Shown here piece after piece: positions 23,641 through 32,847 of a stretch of 32,969 bases of DNA (position 1 is its first letter; every line of letters starts with the position of its first letter). This DNA comes from Symbiobacteriaceae bacterium (GTDB lineage Bacteria; Bacillota; Sulfobacillia; Symbiobacteriales; Symbiobacteriaceae): positions 1 through 32,969 of the forward strand of contig JARBUG010000039.1 of NCBI GenBank assembly GCA_029239785.1, read 5' to 3'. The notes under the pieces are model-generated. The model was given only the letters and a program-made list of their open reading frames with translations, was not told the DNA's origin and did no database searches. The position numbers and the translations under genes were made by a program.

Positions 23641-25866
23641 CTATGCCTCCACCCAGCCGCAGAGCCGGATAGCAGTCGGGTCGCCGCCCGCTTCCTCGAA
23701 GAGGACGAGGAGGTTGCCTTCGGGCTTCAGCCAGTCGGCGGGGACGTGGTAGTAACGCTGGGTGGGTTGCCCGACCCAGTCATCTTCGACCGGGGGCTTG
23801 ACCCAGGGCTCGGTCTCGCCGGTGCCGGGAATCAGCCAGTAGCGCCCAATGCAGCGGCCATTGACCCAGGCGAGGCCCTTGTTCATGGAGCCGAGGTCGA
23901 GGGCCAGGGGGGCGTCGCCTGTGGGGCGGTCGAAGGTGGCCTTCCACCAGCGCAGAGGCTGGCCGGCAGCGGCGGCGCCCGGCACCCAGGGGAGGGACAT
24001 CGCCTGGCTGACCGGGATGGCGCCCGCAGGGGGCGCCGGGATGGCGCCCGCAGGGGGCGCCGGGATGGCGCCCGCAGGGGGCGCCGGGTCGGCGGCCCGG
24101 GTGATCGACGGCGCCGTGGGGCTGATTCCCACTGCACGGTCACCGGAGGGCGCCCCACCGAAGCCGAGGGGGCGGTAGAGCGCGTGCCGCTCGCCCATGA
24201 GCCCGGGGCGCAGTTCCCAGGGGCCGGTCAGGGGCTCGTCGTTCAGCAACGCCCGGCCCCAGAAGCCTTTCCGCTCCTCCGCCATGTTGGCCATGCCAAT
24301 CTGCCAGTCGCCCTTGATCAGCCCCACGGCGCAGCAGAGCAGGGAGAGTTCGTGCTCGCCGGGGGTCAGGGTCAGGCGGAAGGTCTGGGTGAAGCCTTCG
24401 CCATCCAGGGCGCCCCGCACTTCGGGCAGGGGAGCGGGGGTGGCGGTGGCCGGAACGCCATCGGCATAGATGTAGACGTAGTCGCCCACGCCCTCCAGGG
24501 TGAGGGTGGCTTCGCCGCCCGGGACTGTGAAGCGAGTGGTATACCAGCAGTAGTCGGTCTCGTCGCGGGTCAGGCTCAACTGCTCGACGGGCCGGTCCAA
24601 CACCAGGCCCGAGGGGCGGTCCACCGGCAGGGGCTCCGCCCGCCAGGCCCAGTCCCTCAGGTCAGCGTCGGCCGGCAGCATCTCGCGGTGAATCTCTTCG
24701 GCCGCAGCAAGTTCGGCGGTGTTGAGCAGGAACTGGCCATCGGCGAAGATGGTGACCGATTGCGGCGGCAGCGTATACCGCTCCCCTTCCCAGGTCAGCT
24801 CAGCCGCATCCGTAGGGTCGTCGTTGCAGAGGAAGTTGAGGGGGCCGTAGTCAAAGGCGACGTGGCCCGGCCCAATTTCGAAGGGGATGGGCCGTTCGTT
24901 TTGCAAAATGACGTCGGCATACTTATGCAGCACCTGGTGGAGACGGGTCAGCGCCCGGGACTTGGTGGTGGGCAGGCCGAACTCGTCCAGCGGTGCATCG
25001 TAGTCGTAGCTGGTGGTTTGCAGATACATGGCCTCGCGGCCAAAGTTGGTGCCGCCGTGCCACATGTAGTGGTTGATGCCCGTGCCCCCGGCCGCGAAGA
25101 ACCGGGCAACGGCGTAGGCCACGTCGCGGGTGGAGCGCCGGTGGTGGGGCGTGCCCCAGGTGTCGTACCAGCCGGGCCAGTCCTCCGTCCAGATGGCGGG
25201 CTGGTCGGGATGCTCGCTCCAGTGGCGGTCAAGCTGCTGGTGGCCGTAGAAGCCGTTGATCGTCTCCAGCGCGCCGGCGGCGCCGCCGTAGCACATAATC
25301 CAGGGGACGCCGATGCCCAGCGACCGGCCCAGGTCGGCGGACCACTGCTTGTAGCGCTCGCCTTCTTCACCGTAGATGCCGCCCAGGAGGCCGTATTCGT
25401 TTTCGATCTGGGCAGCGATAATCGGGCCGCCGTTCGGGGCGAAGAGGGGGCGGAGCAGGTCGGTGACGTAGGTGACCCAGCGGCTCATCTCCCGCATGAA
25501 GGGTTCATTCCAGGTGCGCATGCGGATGCCCGGGATGTCGCGCAGCCAGGCGGGGAAGCCGCCGTAGTTGATCTCCGCGCAGATGTAAGGGCCGATGCGG
25601 AGGATGACATTCAGCCCATGCTCCTGGGCGATTTGGCAGAAGCGGATCACATCGAGCCGGCCGGTGAAGTCATAAACCCCCCGGCGGGGCTCGTGCAGGT
25701 TCCAGAAGAGGTAGGTTTCGATGGTGTTAAGGCCCGCGGCGACGCTCTCCTTCATGAGCTTGGGCCACATGGCGGGCGTGCTGCGGGGGTAGTGAATGGC
25801 ACCGCTGACGATCAACTGGCGCTCGCCGCCAATGGTGAAGGCTCGGTGGTCGTAGTGGACGTGCAT
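23641..25866 (-). CDS. Beta-galactosidase, glycoside hydrolase family 35
   Basis: The protein has 741 residues from ATG 25866, or 765 from GTG 25938. GH35 signatures are clear: SGAIHYPRSTPAMWP, ETYLFWNLHEP, RIGPYICAEINYGGFPAWL, IAAQIENEYG with acid/base Glu157, and IWTEDWPGWYDTWG with nucleophile Glu228 (numbering from ATG 25866). HGGTNFG also fits. C-terminal jelly-roll domains follow (NKGLAWVNGRCIGRYW). There is no signal peptide, so it is probably cytoplasmic and acts on short galactosides. ATG 25866 is chosen because a TATAAT (25953-25958) would start the mRNA near 25945, leaving no leader for GTG 25938; its SD (AAGGGGG) is twelve bases away, so the start is uncertain. An 8-residue repeat inserted in three copies interrupts the C-terminal part. 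Confidence 0.93.
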   Translation of the reverse strand: MHVHYDHRAFTIGGERQLIVSGAIHYPRSTPAMWPKLMKESVAAGLNTIETYLFWNLHEPRRGVYDFTGRLDVIRFCQIAQEHGLNVILRIGPYICAEINYGGFPAWLRDIPGIRMRTWNEPFMREMSRWVTYVTDLLRPLFAPNGGPIIAAQIENEYGLLGGIYGEEGERYKQWSADLGRSLGIGVPWIMCYGGAAGALETINGFYGHQQLDRHWSEHPDQPAIWTEDWPGWYDTWGTPHHRRSTRDVAYAVARFFAAGGTGINHYMWHGGTNFGREAMYLQTTSYDYDAPLDEFGLPTTKSRALTRLHQVLHKYADVILQNERPIPFEIGPGHVAFDYGPLNFLCNDDPTDAAELTWEGERYTLPPQSVTIFADGQFLLNTAELAAAEEIHREMLPADADLRDWAWRAEPLPVDRPSGLVLDRPVEQLSLTRDETDYCWYTTRFTVPGGEATLTLEGVGDYVYIYADGVPATATPAPLPEVRGALDGEGFTQTFRLTLTPGEHELSLLCCAVGLIKGDWQIGMANMAEERKGFWGRALLNDEPLTGPWELRPGLMGERHALYRPLGFGGAPSGDRAVGISPTAPSITRAADPAPPAGAIPAPPAGAIPAPPAGAIPVSQAMSLPWVPGAAAAGQPLRWWKATFDRPTGDAPLALDLGSMNKGLAWVNGRCIGRYWLIPGTGETEPWVKPPVEDDWVGQPTQRYYHVPADWLKPEGNLLVLFEEAGGDPTAIRLCGWVEA
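24012..24083. repeat. Three perfect 24-bp tandem repeats inside the GH35 gene
   Basis: Identical 24-bp units occupy 24012-24035, 24036-24059 and 24060-24083. On the coding (minus) strand they add three in-frame copies of an 8-residue Ala/Pro/Gly/Ile unit (PAPPAGAI) to a linker between C-terminal domains. Exact identity suggests recent slippage or duplication. Confidence 0.92.
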
Positions 25867-25952
25867 GTCGGGTCGTGGCCCCCTTGTGAGTTCTTCCTTC
25901 GGGACTTGTTGCGTCCGTGCGGGTCTTTGAGCAGACACATTCTTTACCGCGG

Positions 25953-25958
25953 ATTATA
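25953..25958 (-). promoter_or_regulatory. Candidate -10 element for the GH35-GNAT genes
   Basis: The minus strand reads TATAAT exactly, but no good -35 box lies 17-18 bp upstream. Two imperfect 12-bp direct repeats (ATCTGCGTAATC at 25991-26002, ATCTGCTTAATC at 26008-26019, 17 bp apart) lie in the -35 and upstream zone, where an activator could bind. The rest of the 450-bp gap before pyrR holds the pyr promoter and leader. Confidence 0.4.
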
Positions 25959-26115
25959 TGAAAATCGCGGCCTGGAACGTATATCCTGGTATCTGCGTAA
26001 TCCTGAAATCTGCTTAATCTGCGGCAAAAAAATGTCTTGCTCCGCAGGGCCGAGTACTGCTCCGTCCCGAAATAATGTTCTGTGGCAAAACGATCGCACC
26101 TGCCGAATCACTAGC

Positions 26116-26144
26116 TTGACCAAAATTCGGTTCAATGCTAATGT
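26116..26144 (+). promoter_or_regulatory. SigA-type promoter of the pyr operon
   Basis: TTGACC (26116-26121) and TAATGT (26139-26144) are separated by 17 bp, with a predicted start near 26151. The resulting leader of about 167 nt contains the complete PyrR attenuator before pyrR. Confidence 0.75.
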
Positions 26145-26146
26145 GA

Positions 26147-26857
<711 letters not shown>

Positions 26858-26873
26858 GCGGAGGGGCTAACAG

Positions 26874-27806
26874 ATGGCAGGGCTGAAGCGGAAGGACATC
26901 CTCGGGCTGCGTGAGATGTCCACGGAAGAGATCGACCTGATCCTGGATACGGCGGATGCACTGAAAGATATCGTCAACCGGCCGATCAAGAAGCTGCCGA
27001 CGCTGCGGGGCAAGTCTTACGTCACCCTCTTCTACGAAAACTCCACCCGGACGGCCAAGTCCTTTGAACTGGCGGGCAAGTACCTGTCGGCGGACTCCAT
27101 CAACATCGCAGTGGCGTCATCGAGTGTCGCCAAGGGCGAGACGCTGGTTGACACCGCCCGCAACCTGGAGGCGATGGGCATCGATGCGGTGGTGATGCGT
27201 CACCCCATGGGCGGGGCGCCGCACTTCCTGGCGAAGCACTTGAAGGCCAGCGTTATCAACGCCGGCGACGGGATGCACGAGCATCCCACCCAGGGGCTGC
27301 TGGACATGCTGACGATTCGGCAGCGGAAGGGCGCCTTCAAGGGGCTGAAGGTGGCGATTATCGGCGATATCTTCCACAGCCGGGTGGCGCGGTCGAACGT
27401 GTTTGGGCTGACGAAGTACGGCGCCGAGGTCTGGGTGGCGGGGCCGTCCACCCTGCTGCCGGCCGGGTTTGAGGAGCTGGGGGTCAAGGTGACCACCCGG
27501 GTCGAAGAGGCCCTGGAAGGGGCGGACGTCGTCAACGTGCTGCGGCTGCAGTTGGAGCGGCAGGAGAAGGCGCTCTTCCCGACGGTGGCGGAGTACAGCA
27601 AGTTCTGGGGCGTGGGGCCCGAGCGCTTGAAGCTGGCGAAGCCCGACCATCTGCTGATGCATCCCGGGCCGATGAACCGGGGGGTGGAGATCGCGACCGC
27701 CGCTGCGGACGGGGCGCAGTCGGTGATATTGGAGCAGGTGACCAACGGTGTGGCGGTGCGGATGGCGCTGCTGTACTTGCTGCTTGGGGGAGGGGACGCG
27801 GCATGA
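26874..27806 (+). CDS. pyrB: Aspartate carbamoyltransferase catalytic chain
   Basis: The 310-residue enzyme makes N-carbamoyl-aspartate from carbamoyl phosphate and aspartate. [15 protein letters not shown] is the carbamoyl-phosphate site, [24 protein letters not shown] and [13 protein letters not shown] are the other conserved blocks. No pyrI regulatory chain is adjacent, as usual for Firmicutes. ATG 26874 has GGAGGGG seven bases upstream and follows pyrR by 16 bp. The stop overlaps the pyrC start by four bases (ATGA). Confidence 0.97.
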   Translation: MAGLKRKDILGLREMSTEEIDLILDTADALKDIVNRPIKKLPTLRGKSYVTLFYENSTRTAKSFELAGKYLSADSINIAVASSSVAKGETLVDTARNLEAMGIDAVVMRHPMGGAPHFLAKHLKASVINAGDGMHEHPTQGLLDMLTIRQRKGAFKGLKVAIIGDIFHSRVARSNVFGLTKYGAEVWVAGPSTLLPAGFEELGVKVTTRVEEALEGADVVNVLRLQLERQEKALFPTVAEYSKFWGVGPERLKLAKPDHLLMHPGPMNRGVEIATAAADGAQSVILEQVTNGVAVRMALLYLLLGGGDAA

Positions 27807-29104
27807 GCACGCTTCTGATTCGGGGGGGCCGGCTGCTTGATCCGGCCAACGGTGTGGATCGGGTGGCGGATGTGCTGGTGGCGGATGGCGTCATCGCTCG
27901 GATTGGGGATGAGTTGAGCAGCGTCGGCGTCGATCGGGTCGTGGAGGCGCGTGGGAAGGTGGTCGCCCCTGGCTTTATCGATATTCACGTCCACCTGCGG
28001 ACGCCGGGGCAGGAGTATAAGGAAGATATTCGGACGGGCACGGCGGCGGCGGTGCGGGGCGGCTTTGTGGGCGTGGCCTGCATGCCGAACACCAGCCCGG
28101 TCATCGACAACGCGGTCACCGTTACATATGTGAACACCATCGCTGCGCAGCAGGGTCACTGTAAAGTATGGCCCACCGGCGCCATTACCAAGGGCTCCAA
28201 GGGCGCGGAACTGGCCGAAATCGGGGAGATGAAGGCGGCGGGCATCGTCGCCATCACCGATGACGGGATGCCGGTGGAGAATGGCGAGACGATGCGCCAG
28301 GCGATGATCTACGCGAAGCAATTTAACCTGATGATTATGGACCACTGTGAGGACAAGCACCTGGCGGGCGGCGGGGCGATGCATTTCGGGAAGGTCTCCT
28401 CGCTGCTGGGCCTGAAGGGGATGCCAGCGGCGGCCGAAGAGGTGCAGGTGGCGCGTGACGTGCTGTTGTCGATGGAGACGGGCGCACATATTCACATCCA
28501 GCATGTGTCGAGCCGGCGGTCGGTGGAACTGATTCGCTGGGGCAAGGCGATGGGCGCCAACGTGACGGTGGAGGCGACGCCGCATCACTTCACGCTGACG
28601 GACGAGATCGTGATGGAGATGGCGTACGCCACCAACACGAAGATGAACCCGCCTGTGCGGGAGGCCGCCGACCGGCAGGCGATTCTGGATGGGCTGCGGG
28701 ACGGGACGATCGATTGCATCGCGACGGATCATGCACCTCATCATGTAGATGAAAAAGAGGTCGAGTATCAGGCCGCGAAGTTCGGCATTACCGGCCTGGA
28801 GACGGCGGTCGGCCTTGTGATCGACCGGCTGGTGAAGCCCGGGATCATTACGCTGGAGCAGATGGTGCGGCTGATGTCGACCCGGCCGGCGGCGCTGATT
28901 GGCGTGCAGGCGCCGGCGCTGGTGGAGGGGGCTGCGGCCGATATTACGGTTCTGGACCTGGAGAAGGTGTGGACCGTGCGGGCGGAGGAGATGGCTTCGA
29001 AGTCGCGCAATACGCCTTTTGTCGGGTGGGAGCTGACCGGGGCGCCGCATGCCACGGTGGTGGGCGGCGTGCTGAAGATGGAAGAGATGAAGGTGATGGG
29101 CTGA
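27803..29104 (+). CDS. pyrC: Dihydroorotase, class I
   Basis: The 433-residue amidohydrolase closes carbamoyl-aspartate to dihydroorotate. Zinc-binding [17 protein letters not shown] (His62, His64), [22 protein letters not shown] and IATDHAPHH are all present, so it looks catalytically complete. The common LREPG is LRTPG here, a small departure next to the metal site that leaves the Arg in place. Its start overlaps pyrB (ATGA) and its stop overlaps the pyrK start (TGATG), so translation is probably coupled along the operon. Confidence 0.97.
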   Translation: MSTLLIRGGRLLDPANGVDRVADVLVADGVIARIGDELSSVGVDRVVEARGKVVAPGFIDIHVHLRTPGQEYKEDIRTGTAAAVRGGFVGVACMPNTSPVIDNAVTVTYVNTIAAQQGHCKVWPTGAITKGSKGAELAEIGEMKAAGIVAITDDGMPVENGETMRQAMIYAKQFNLMIMDHCEDKHLAGGGAMHFGKVSSLLGLKGMPAAAEEVQVARDVLLSMETGAHIHIQHVSSRRSVELIRWGKAMGANVTVEATPHHFTLTDEIVMEMAYATNTKMNPPVREAADRQAILDGLRDGTIDCIATDHAPHHVDEKEVEYQAAKFGITGLETAVGLVIDRLVKPGIITLEQMVRLMSTRPAALIGVQAPALVEGAAADITVLDLEKVWTVRAEEMASKSRNTPFVGWELTGAPHATVVGGVLKMEEMKVMG

Positions 29105-29922
29105 TGCTGAAGGCTAGTCGGAGCAAGGGTCCGTGGGTTCAGGAGTGGGCGACGGTGGTGTCGCATGACGGGCAGGGGGATGTCTACAAGCTCGTTCTGC
29201 GGGCGCCGGAGGTGGCCAGGCGGGCGGTGGCGGGGCAGTTTGTGGAGGTGCGCTGCACGGCCGGTCGGTCGCTGGTGGTCGATCCCTTGCTGCGGCGGCC
29301 TTTTAGCATCTGTTATGTGTCGGGTGATACGGTCTGTGTCATCTACCGGGTGGTGGGCCGAGGGACGGCGCTGCTGTCATCGGTTGGTGTTGGTTGTGAG
29401 GTAGACGTAATGGGGCCGCTGGGCCATTCGTTCCCGGACCCTGCCGTGGGGACGGGGCGGTTGGTGCTGGTGGGCGGGGGACTTGGGATTCCGCCGATGG
29501 TGATGGCCGCGTCGCGTGCTGTTTCGGTTGGGCGCTCCGTGGTGGCGGTGGTGGGGGCGCGGTCTGCTGCGTACCTCGCGGGTCTGGAGGAACTGCGGGC
29601 GACCGGGGTCGATGTGGTGGTCGTGACGGATGATGGCTCGGCGGGGGCCCGGGGCGTGGTGACGGGGCCGCTTGCTGCGGCCTTGGCTGACGGCGCGGGC
29701 GAGGTCTGGGCCTGCGGGCCTGAGGGGATGCTTCAGGCTGTGAAGGAGCTCTGCGCCGGGGCGGGGGTGCCCTGCTTTGTGAGCGTCGAGCGGCACATGG
29801 CCTGCGGGTTCGGGGCGTGCATCGGGTGCACGGTGCCCCGGGCCGATGGCCCTGGGTACTTGAAGGCCTGCCAGGACGGGCCGGTCTTCGCGGCGGAGGA
29901 GGTGAAGCTGGGTGGCGCTTGA
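29104..29922 (+). CDS. pyrK: Dihydroorotate dehydrogenase electron-transfer subunit
   Basis: The 272-residue iron-sulfur flavoprotein passes electrons from the PyrD subunit to NAD. RRPFSI is the FAD-binding site, VGGGLGIPPM and ACGPEGML belong to the NAD-binding half, and the [2Fe-2S] cluster ligands are in HMACGFGACIGCTVP plus LKACQDGPVF. ATG 29104 shares one base with the pyrC stop; the frame extends upstream inside pyrC, but a start there is unlikely. It overlaps pyrD by 11 bp, matching the 1:1 complex. Confidence 0.95.
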   Translation: MLKASRSKGPWVQEWATVVSHDGQGDVYKLVLRAPEVARRAVAGQFVEVRCTAGRSLVVDPLLRRPFSICYVSGDTVCVIYRVVGRGTALLSSVGVGCEVDVMGPLGHSFPDPAVGTGRLVLVGGGLGIPPMVMAASRAVSVGRSVVAVVGARSAAYLAGLEELRATGVDVVVVTDDGSAGARGVVTGPLAAALADGAGEVWACGPEGMLQAVKELCAGAGVPCFVSVERHMACGFGACIGCTVPRADGPGYLKACQDGPVFAAEEVKLGGA

Positions 29923-31012
29923 TTTTGATCTGAGTACGGAGCTGTGCGGCATCCGCTTCAAGAATCCGGTCTGGACGGCTTCGGGCTGCTTTGGCTATGG
30001 GCGGGAGTTTGCGCCTGTGATGGCGCTGCGGGACTTGGGCGCCGTGGTGGTGAAGGGGACGTCGGCGGAGCCCTGGGCGGGGAACCCGGGCACCCGGGTC
30101 ACCGAGACCCCGGGCGGTATGCTGAACGCCATCGGGCTGCAGAATCCGGGCGTCGATCATTTCCTGCGCGTGGATTGGCCCTGGCTCCAGGAGCAGGGCG
30201 CCACGGTCATCGTCAACATTGTCGGGAAGACGGTGGATGAGTATGTGGAGGTCGCCCGCCGGCTGGAGGGGTCGGGGGTGGCGGCGCTGGAGCTGAACAT
30301 CTCCTGCCCGAATGTGAAGGAAGGCGGGCTGGCCTTTGGCACGTCCTTAGCAGGGGCGGCGGCGGTGACGGCGGCGGTGCGGAAGGCGACGAGCCTGCCG
30401 CTGCTGGTGAAGCTGTCGCCGAATGTGACCAGCATTGTCGATGTGGCGAAGGCGGTGGAGGATGCCGGGGCGGATGGGGTCACGGTGATCAACACGTTGC
30501 TCGGGATGAGCATTGACGTGCGCCGGCGGAAGCCGGTGCTGGGAAACACCTTTGGCGGGCTGTCCGGGCCGGCGGTGAAGCCGGTGGCGCTGCGGATGGT
30601 CTGGCAGGTGGCCGGGGCGGTGAAGATTCCTGTGGTGGGCATCGGCGGGATTATGACCGGGGAGGATGCGGTGGAGTTCCTGATGGCCGGGGCGCGGGCG
30701 GTGCAGGTGGGGACGGCTTGCTTTGTGAATCCCCGGGCGCCGTTGGATGTGGCCGAGGGCATCGGGGCGTTTATGCGGGAGACGGGCGTGGGGCGGGTGG
30801 CGGAGTTGGTTGGGGCCGCCCGGCCGGAGGGCGGGCTGGGGGCGGGGACCGGGTCGGCGGTGGGGGCGGCGGGGCGGGGGGCCCCGGCCCCGGCGGCCCC
30901 GGGCGCCCCGGCCCCGGCGGCCCCGGGCGCCAAGCCCCCGGCTCCCAAGAAGGCTGTCGGGCCCATGGCCGACTACCTCCGCGACTTCCTGAAGGACTCG
31001 GACCGGTTTTAG
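29912..31012 (+). CDS. pyrD: Dihydroorotate dehydrogenase, class 1B catalytic subunit, with C-terminal extension
   Basis: The 366-residue FMN enzyme oxidises dihydroorotate to orotate and works with PyrK. NPVWTASGCFGYG, GLQNPGV, ELNISCPNVKEGG (with the class 1 catalytic Cys), VTVINTLLGMSIDVRRRKPVLGN and IPVVGIGGIMTGEDAVEFLMAGA are clear. The usual protein ends near residue 300-305; here about 60 more residues follow, Gly/Ala/Pro-rich with two exact 8-residue repeats, ending in an amphipathic MADYLRDFLKDSDRF. Its role is unknown. GTG 29912 has AGGAGGTG seven bases upstream, inside pyrK. Confidence 0.95.
   Translation: MALDFDLSTELCGIRFKNPVWTASGCFGYGREFAPVMALRDLGAVVVKGTSAEPWAGNPGTRVTETPGGMLNAIGLQNPGVDHFLRVDWPWLQEQGATVIVNIVGKTVDEYVEVARRLEGSGVAALELNISCPNVKEGGLAFGTSLAGAAAVTAAVRKATSLPLLVKLSPNVTSIVDVAKAVEDAGADGVTVINTLLGMSIDVRRRKPVLGNTFGGLSGPAVKPVALRMVWQVAGAVKIPVVGIGGIMTGEDAVEFLMAGARAVQVGTACFVNPRAPLDVAEGIGAFMRETGVGRVAELVGAARPEGGLGAGTGSAVGAAGRGAPAPAAPGAPAPAAPGAKPPAPKKAVGPMADYLRDFLKDSDRF
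30881..30928. repeat. Two perfect 24-bp tandem repeats in the pyrD extension
   Basis: Units 30881-30904 and 30905-30928 are identical and each adds eight in-frame residues (APAPAAPG). They sit in the Gly/Ala/Pro-rich C-terminal extension of PyrD. The same unit length is seen in the GH35 gene, with a different sequence. Confidence 0.9.
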
Positions 31013-31076
31013 AGTGGCACCGGTCGCCATTCACACCTGCGTCCAGATTGGAATGCTGGGTGGCGGGTCCTCCTAT

Positions 31077-31198
31077 CCAAATCGGACGGAACGGACCGCA
31101 AGTTTGCCCCAAAAGGGCCGAAGTCGCCCTCAGGCGCACCAAACCAGGCCAGATTCACGAGATATTCTGTGTGCCGCATCTGGTTCCGTCTGATTTGG
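31077..31198. repeat. 16-bp inverted repeat flanking the pyrE leader
   Basis: CCAAATCGGACGGAAC (31077-31092) and GTTCCGTCTGATTTGG (31183-31198) are complementary, with one G-T position that would be a G-U pair in RNA. They enclose 90 bp with no gene. The 264-bp gap between pyrD and pyrE is otherwise without recognisable features: no PyrR loop and no convincing promoter were seen. It may be a structured leader, an operator pair or a remnant short element. Confidence 0.65.
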
Positions 31199-31276
31199 AA
31201 AGGTGCCCGGTTCTGTGATCATGCCAAAGTGGACGGAGCGGTAAGTCACGCGCTCGTTTCAGGGGGGTTGCCTTAT

Positions 31277-31867
31277 ATGAACCGTGAGGAGCTATTTGCG
31301 ATCTTCGAGGAGGCCGGCGTCTACCGGGAGGGGCACTTCGTGCTTACCTCGGGGCGCCACTCGGGGCAGTTCTTCCTGCTGCCCCACCTGTTCCAGTTCC
31401 CGGCCCTGACCGAGCGGGTGGCCGCCGCCATGGCTGCCATGTTTGACGGAGTCGAAATCGAGACCGTGGTGGGTCCCGCCACCGGGGGCATCGTGCTGGC
31501 GTACGAAGTGGCCCGCCAACTGGGCGCCCGGCGCCCGGGCGGCAAGGCGCCCCGGGCCATCTTCACGGAGAAGACCGATGACGGCAAGATGGCCCTGAAG
31601 CGGCAGTGGAGCATCCGCCCGGGCGAGAAGGTGCTGGTGGTGGAGGACGCCGTCTCGACCGGCGGGTCGGTGCTGAAGGCGATGGAGGCGATTCGGAGCT
31701 ATGAGCCCGATGTGGTAGCGGTGGCCTGCATCGCTGATCGTAGCGGCGGGGCGGCAGAGCTGGGCGCCCCGCTGAAGGCGCTGGTGACGCTGCAGGTGGA
31801 GTCGTGGGCGCCTGAGGGCTGCCCCCTCTGCGCGGGCGGTGTGGCGCTGGTGAAGCCCAAGGCGTAG
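31277..31867 (+). CDS. pyrE: Orotate phosphoribosyltransferase
   Basis: The 196-residue enzyme makes OMP from orotate and PRPP. The PRPP loop is VLVVEDAVSTGGSVLKA, TVVGPATGGIVLA is a substrate-binding block, and the C-terminal CPLCAGGVALVKP is typical of one PyrE branch. ATG 31277 has GGGGGG nine bases upstream; the frame extends 36 codons further into the leader without support. The 264-bp gap after pyrD is far longer than any other gap in the operon, so pyrE may have extra regulation. A strong terminator follows. Confidence 0.96.
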   Translation: MNREELFAIFEEAGVYREGHFVLTSGRHSGQFFLLPHLFQFPALTERVAAAMAAMFDGVEIETVVGPATGGIVLAYEVARQLGARRPGGKAPRAIFTEKTDDGKMALKRQWSIRPGEKVLVVEDAVSTGGSVLKAMEAIRSYEPDVVAVACIADRSGGAAELGAPLKALVTLQVESWAPEGCPLCAGGVALVKPKA

Positions 31868-31879
31868 GTTCTGTGCGAC

Positions 31880-31920
31880 CGCCCCCTGGATTTTGGGCAA
31901 AATCCAGGGGGCGTTTCCTT
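31880..31920 (+). terminator. Terminator at the end of the pyr operon
   Basis: CGCCCCCTGGATTTT (31880-31894) and AAAATCCAGGGGGCG (31899-31913) form a perfect 15-bp stem with a GGGC loop, followed by TTTCCTTTT. It starts 12 bp after the pyrE stop. Confidence 0.92.
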
Positions 31921-31937
31921 TTCGAGGAGTGATCCTG

Positions 31938-32837
31938 TTGGTGCAACGTTGGGTGATCGCCGCGCTGGCAGCCGGCATTCTGGTGCTGGGGTGGTATGGA
32001 TGGAGCGGGGCCAGCCGGGTTGCACACCTCCAGGCACAGTTGGAGAAAGCAGCCTGGAGTTAGCTGATGCAGGCGAACAGCAGCATCTTTGATGCGAACT
32101 GGGCGCTCCAGCGAGTCCGGGACCCCGCTGCCGCCGAATCGGCGGCGTTGATCCGGCAAGCCGCTGAGGGGCTGATTATCGCACGCGAATAGTTGCATGT
32201 GCTGCGGCAGGAGGCTTTTTGGGAGACCATCCCCTTTGAGGATGTGAACCAACTGGCGGAGCGGATGCATGTGCTGGCGGGGGGGCTTCAGTACGCACGC
32301 CAGTCCGGGGAATGGGACCGGGTCTACGGGGACCGGAACTACCTGCGGGTGATCACCGAGCAGCTGCCGTTTCCCGACCTGCGGCGTGACCTGGTGGCTT
32401 ACAGGGAGGGGATTGCCCGCATCCGGTCGATCGGGGCCGCACCGGGCTTCACCCTGCGTGATGTGCCACCGGCGCCGCCGGTAATGCAACTGGTTGTGGG
32501 CGGATTGCATTGGCCGGTCAAGCAGGGCGGGTACTGCTGGAGCGAGTTGGGCAGCACACGCTGCGTCGACATGGCGGGGCCGGCCGAGTTGGCAGCGCAG
32601 ACGACGACCTCGGATGTGAAGCCGGGGAGCCGGGTAGAACTGCACTTTGCGTGGGCGCCTGACCCGGGCAGCGTGAAGGTGTGGCAGGTGTCGGGCGATG
32701 GGGGGCAGGTGCCGGTTGCACTGGGGCCTGACTTGAGCTTCCCGGTGCCCCAGCAGAGCGGGGAGTATGTCTACGGGGCCGAGGCCCGGTGGGAGCATGG
32801 TAACGGCTCGTACGCTTTTCGAGTCAAGACCAAGTAG
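31938..32837 (+). pseudogene. Membrane-anchored protein gene with two in-frame TAG codons
   Basis: Starting at TTG 31938 (GAGGAG eight bases upstream), one reading frame of 300 codons runs to TAG 32835-32837. It is broken only by TAG at 32061-32063 (codon 42) and TAG at 32190-32192 (codon 85), with no frameshift. The first part encodes an N-terminal membrane anchor (RWVIAALAAGILVLGWYG) and helix-forming sequence that continues across both stops. CAG (Gln) to TAG would explain both, in contexts such as AAWS*LMQAN and IIARE*LHVLRQ. Each stop is followed closely by a possible restart codon (CTG-ATG after the first, TTG after the second). It could be a decaying gene, three coupled short frames, or amber readthrough; decay is the simplest view. 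Confidence 0.7.
32193..32837 (+). CDS. Intact downstream part of the double-amber gene: predicted beta-sandwich protein
   Basis: This uninterrupted section has 214 residues if read from TTG 32193, the codon right after the second TAG. It has an alpha-helical first half (EDVNQLAERMHVLAGGLQYARQ, DLRRDLVAYREGIARIRSIG), a Pro linker, and a C-terminal Ig-like half with two Cys (GYCWSELGSTRCVDMAGPAEL), VELHFAWAPDPGSVKVWQV and GEYVYGAEARWEHGNGSYAF. This resembles extracytoplasmic domains of Firmicute lipoproteins or anchored proteins of unknown role. Without the upstream anchor it would be misplaced, so this piece alone may not be functional. No good SD precedes 32193. Confidence 0.55.
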   Translation: MHVLRQEAFWETIPFEDVNQLAERMHVLAGGLQYARQSGEWDRVYGDRNYLRVITEQLPFPDLRRDLVAYREGIARIRSIGAAPGFTLRDVPPAPPVMQLVVGGLHWPVKQGGYCWSELGSTRCVDMAGPAELAAQTTTSDVKPGSRVELHFAWAPDPGSVKVWQVSGDGGQVPVALGPDLSFPVPQQSGEYVYGAEARWEHGNGSYAFRVKTK

Positions 32838-32847
32838 TTGGTAGATG

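Noticed and set aside
31077..31198. A miniature transposable element bounded by the 16-bp inverted repeat
   Set aside because: No clear target-site duplication was seen and no second copy exists in the window; kept only as an alternative.
32061..32192. Pyrrolysine or other amber recoding in the double-TAG gene
   Set aside because: No pyl genes or recoding signals are visible here, the protein is not a known user, and normal genes in the window also end in TAG. Recent nonsense mutation is simpler.
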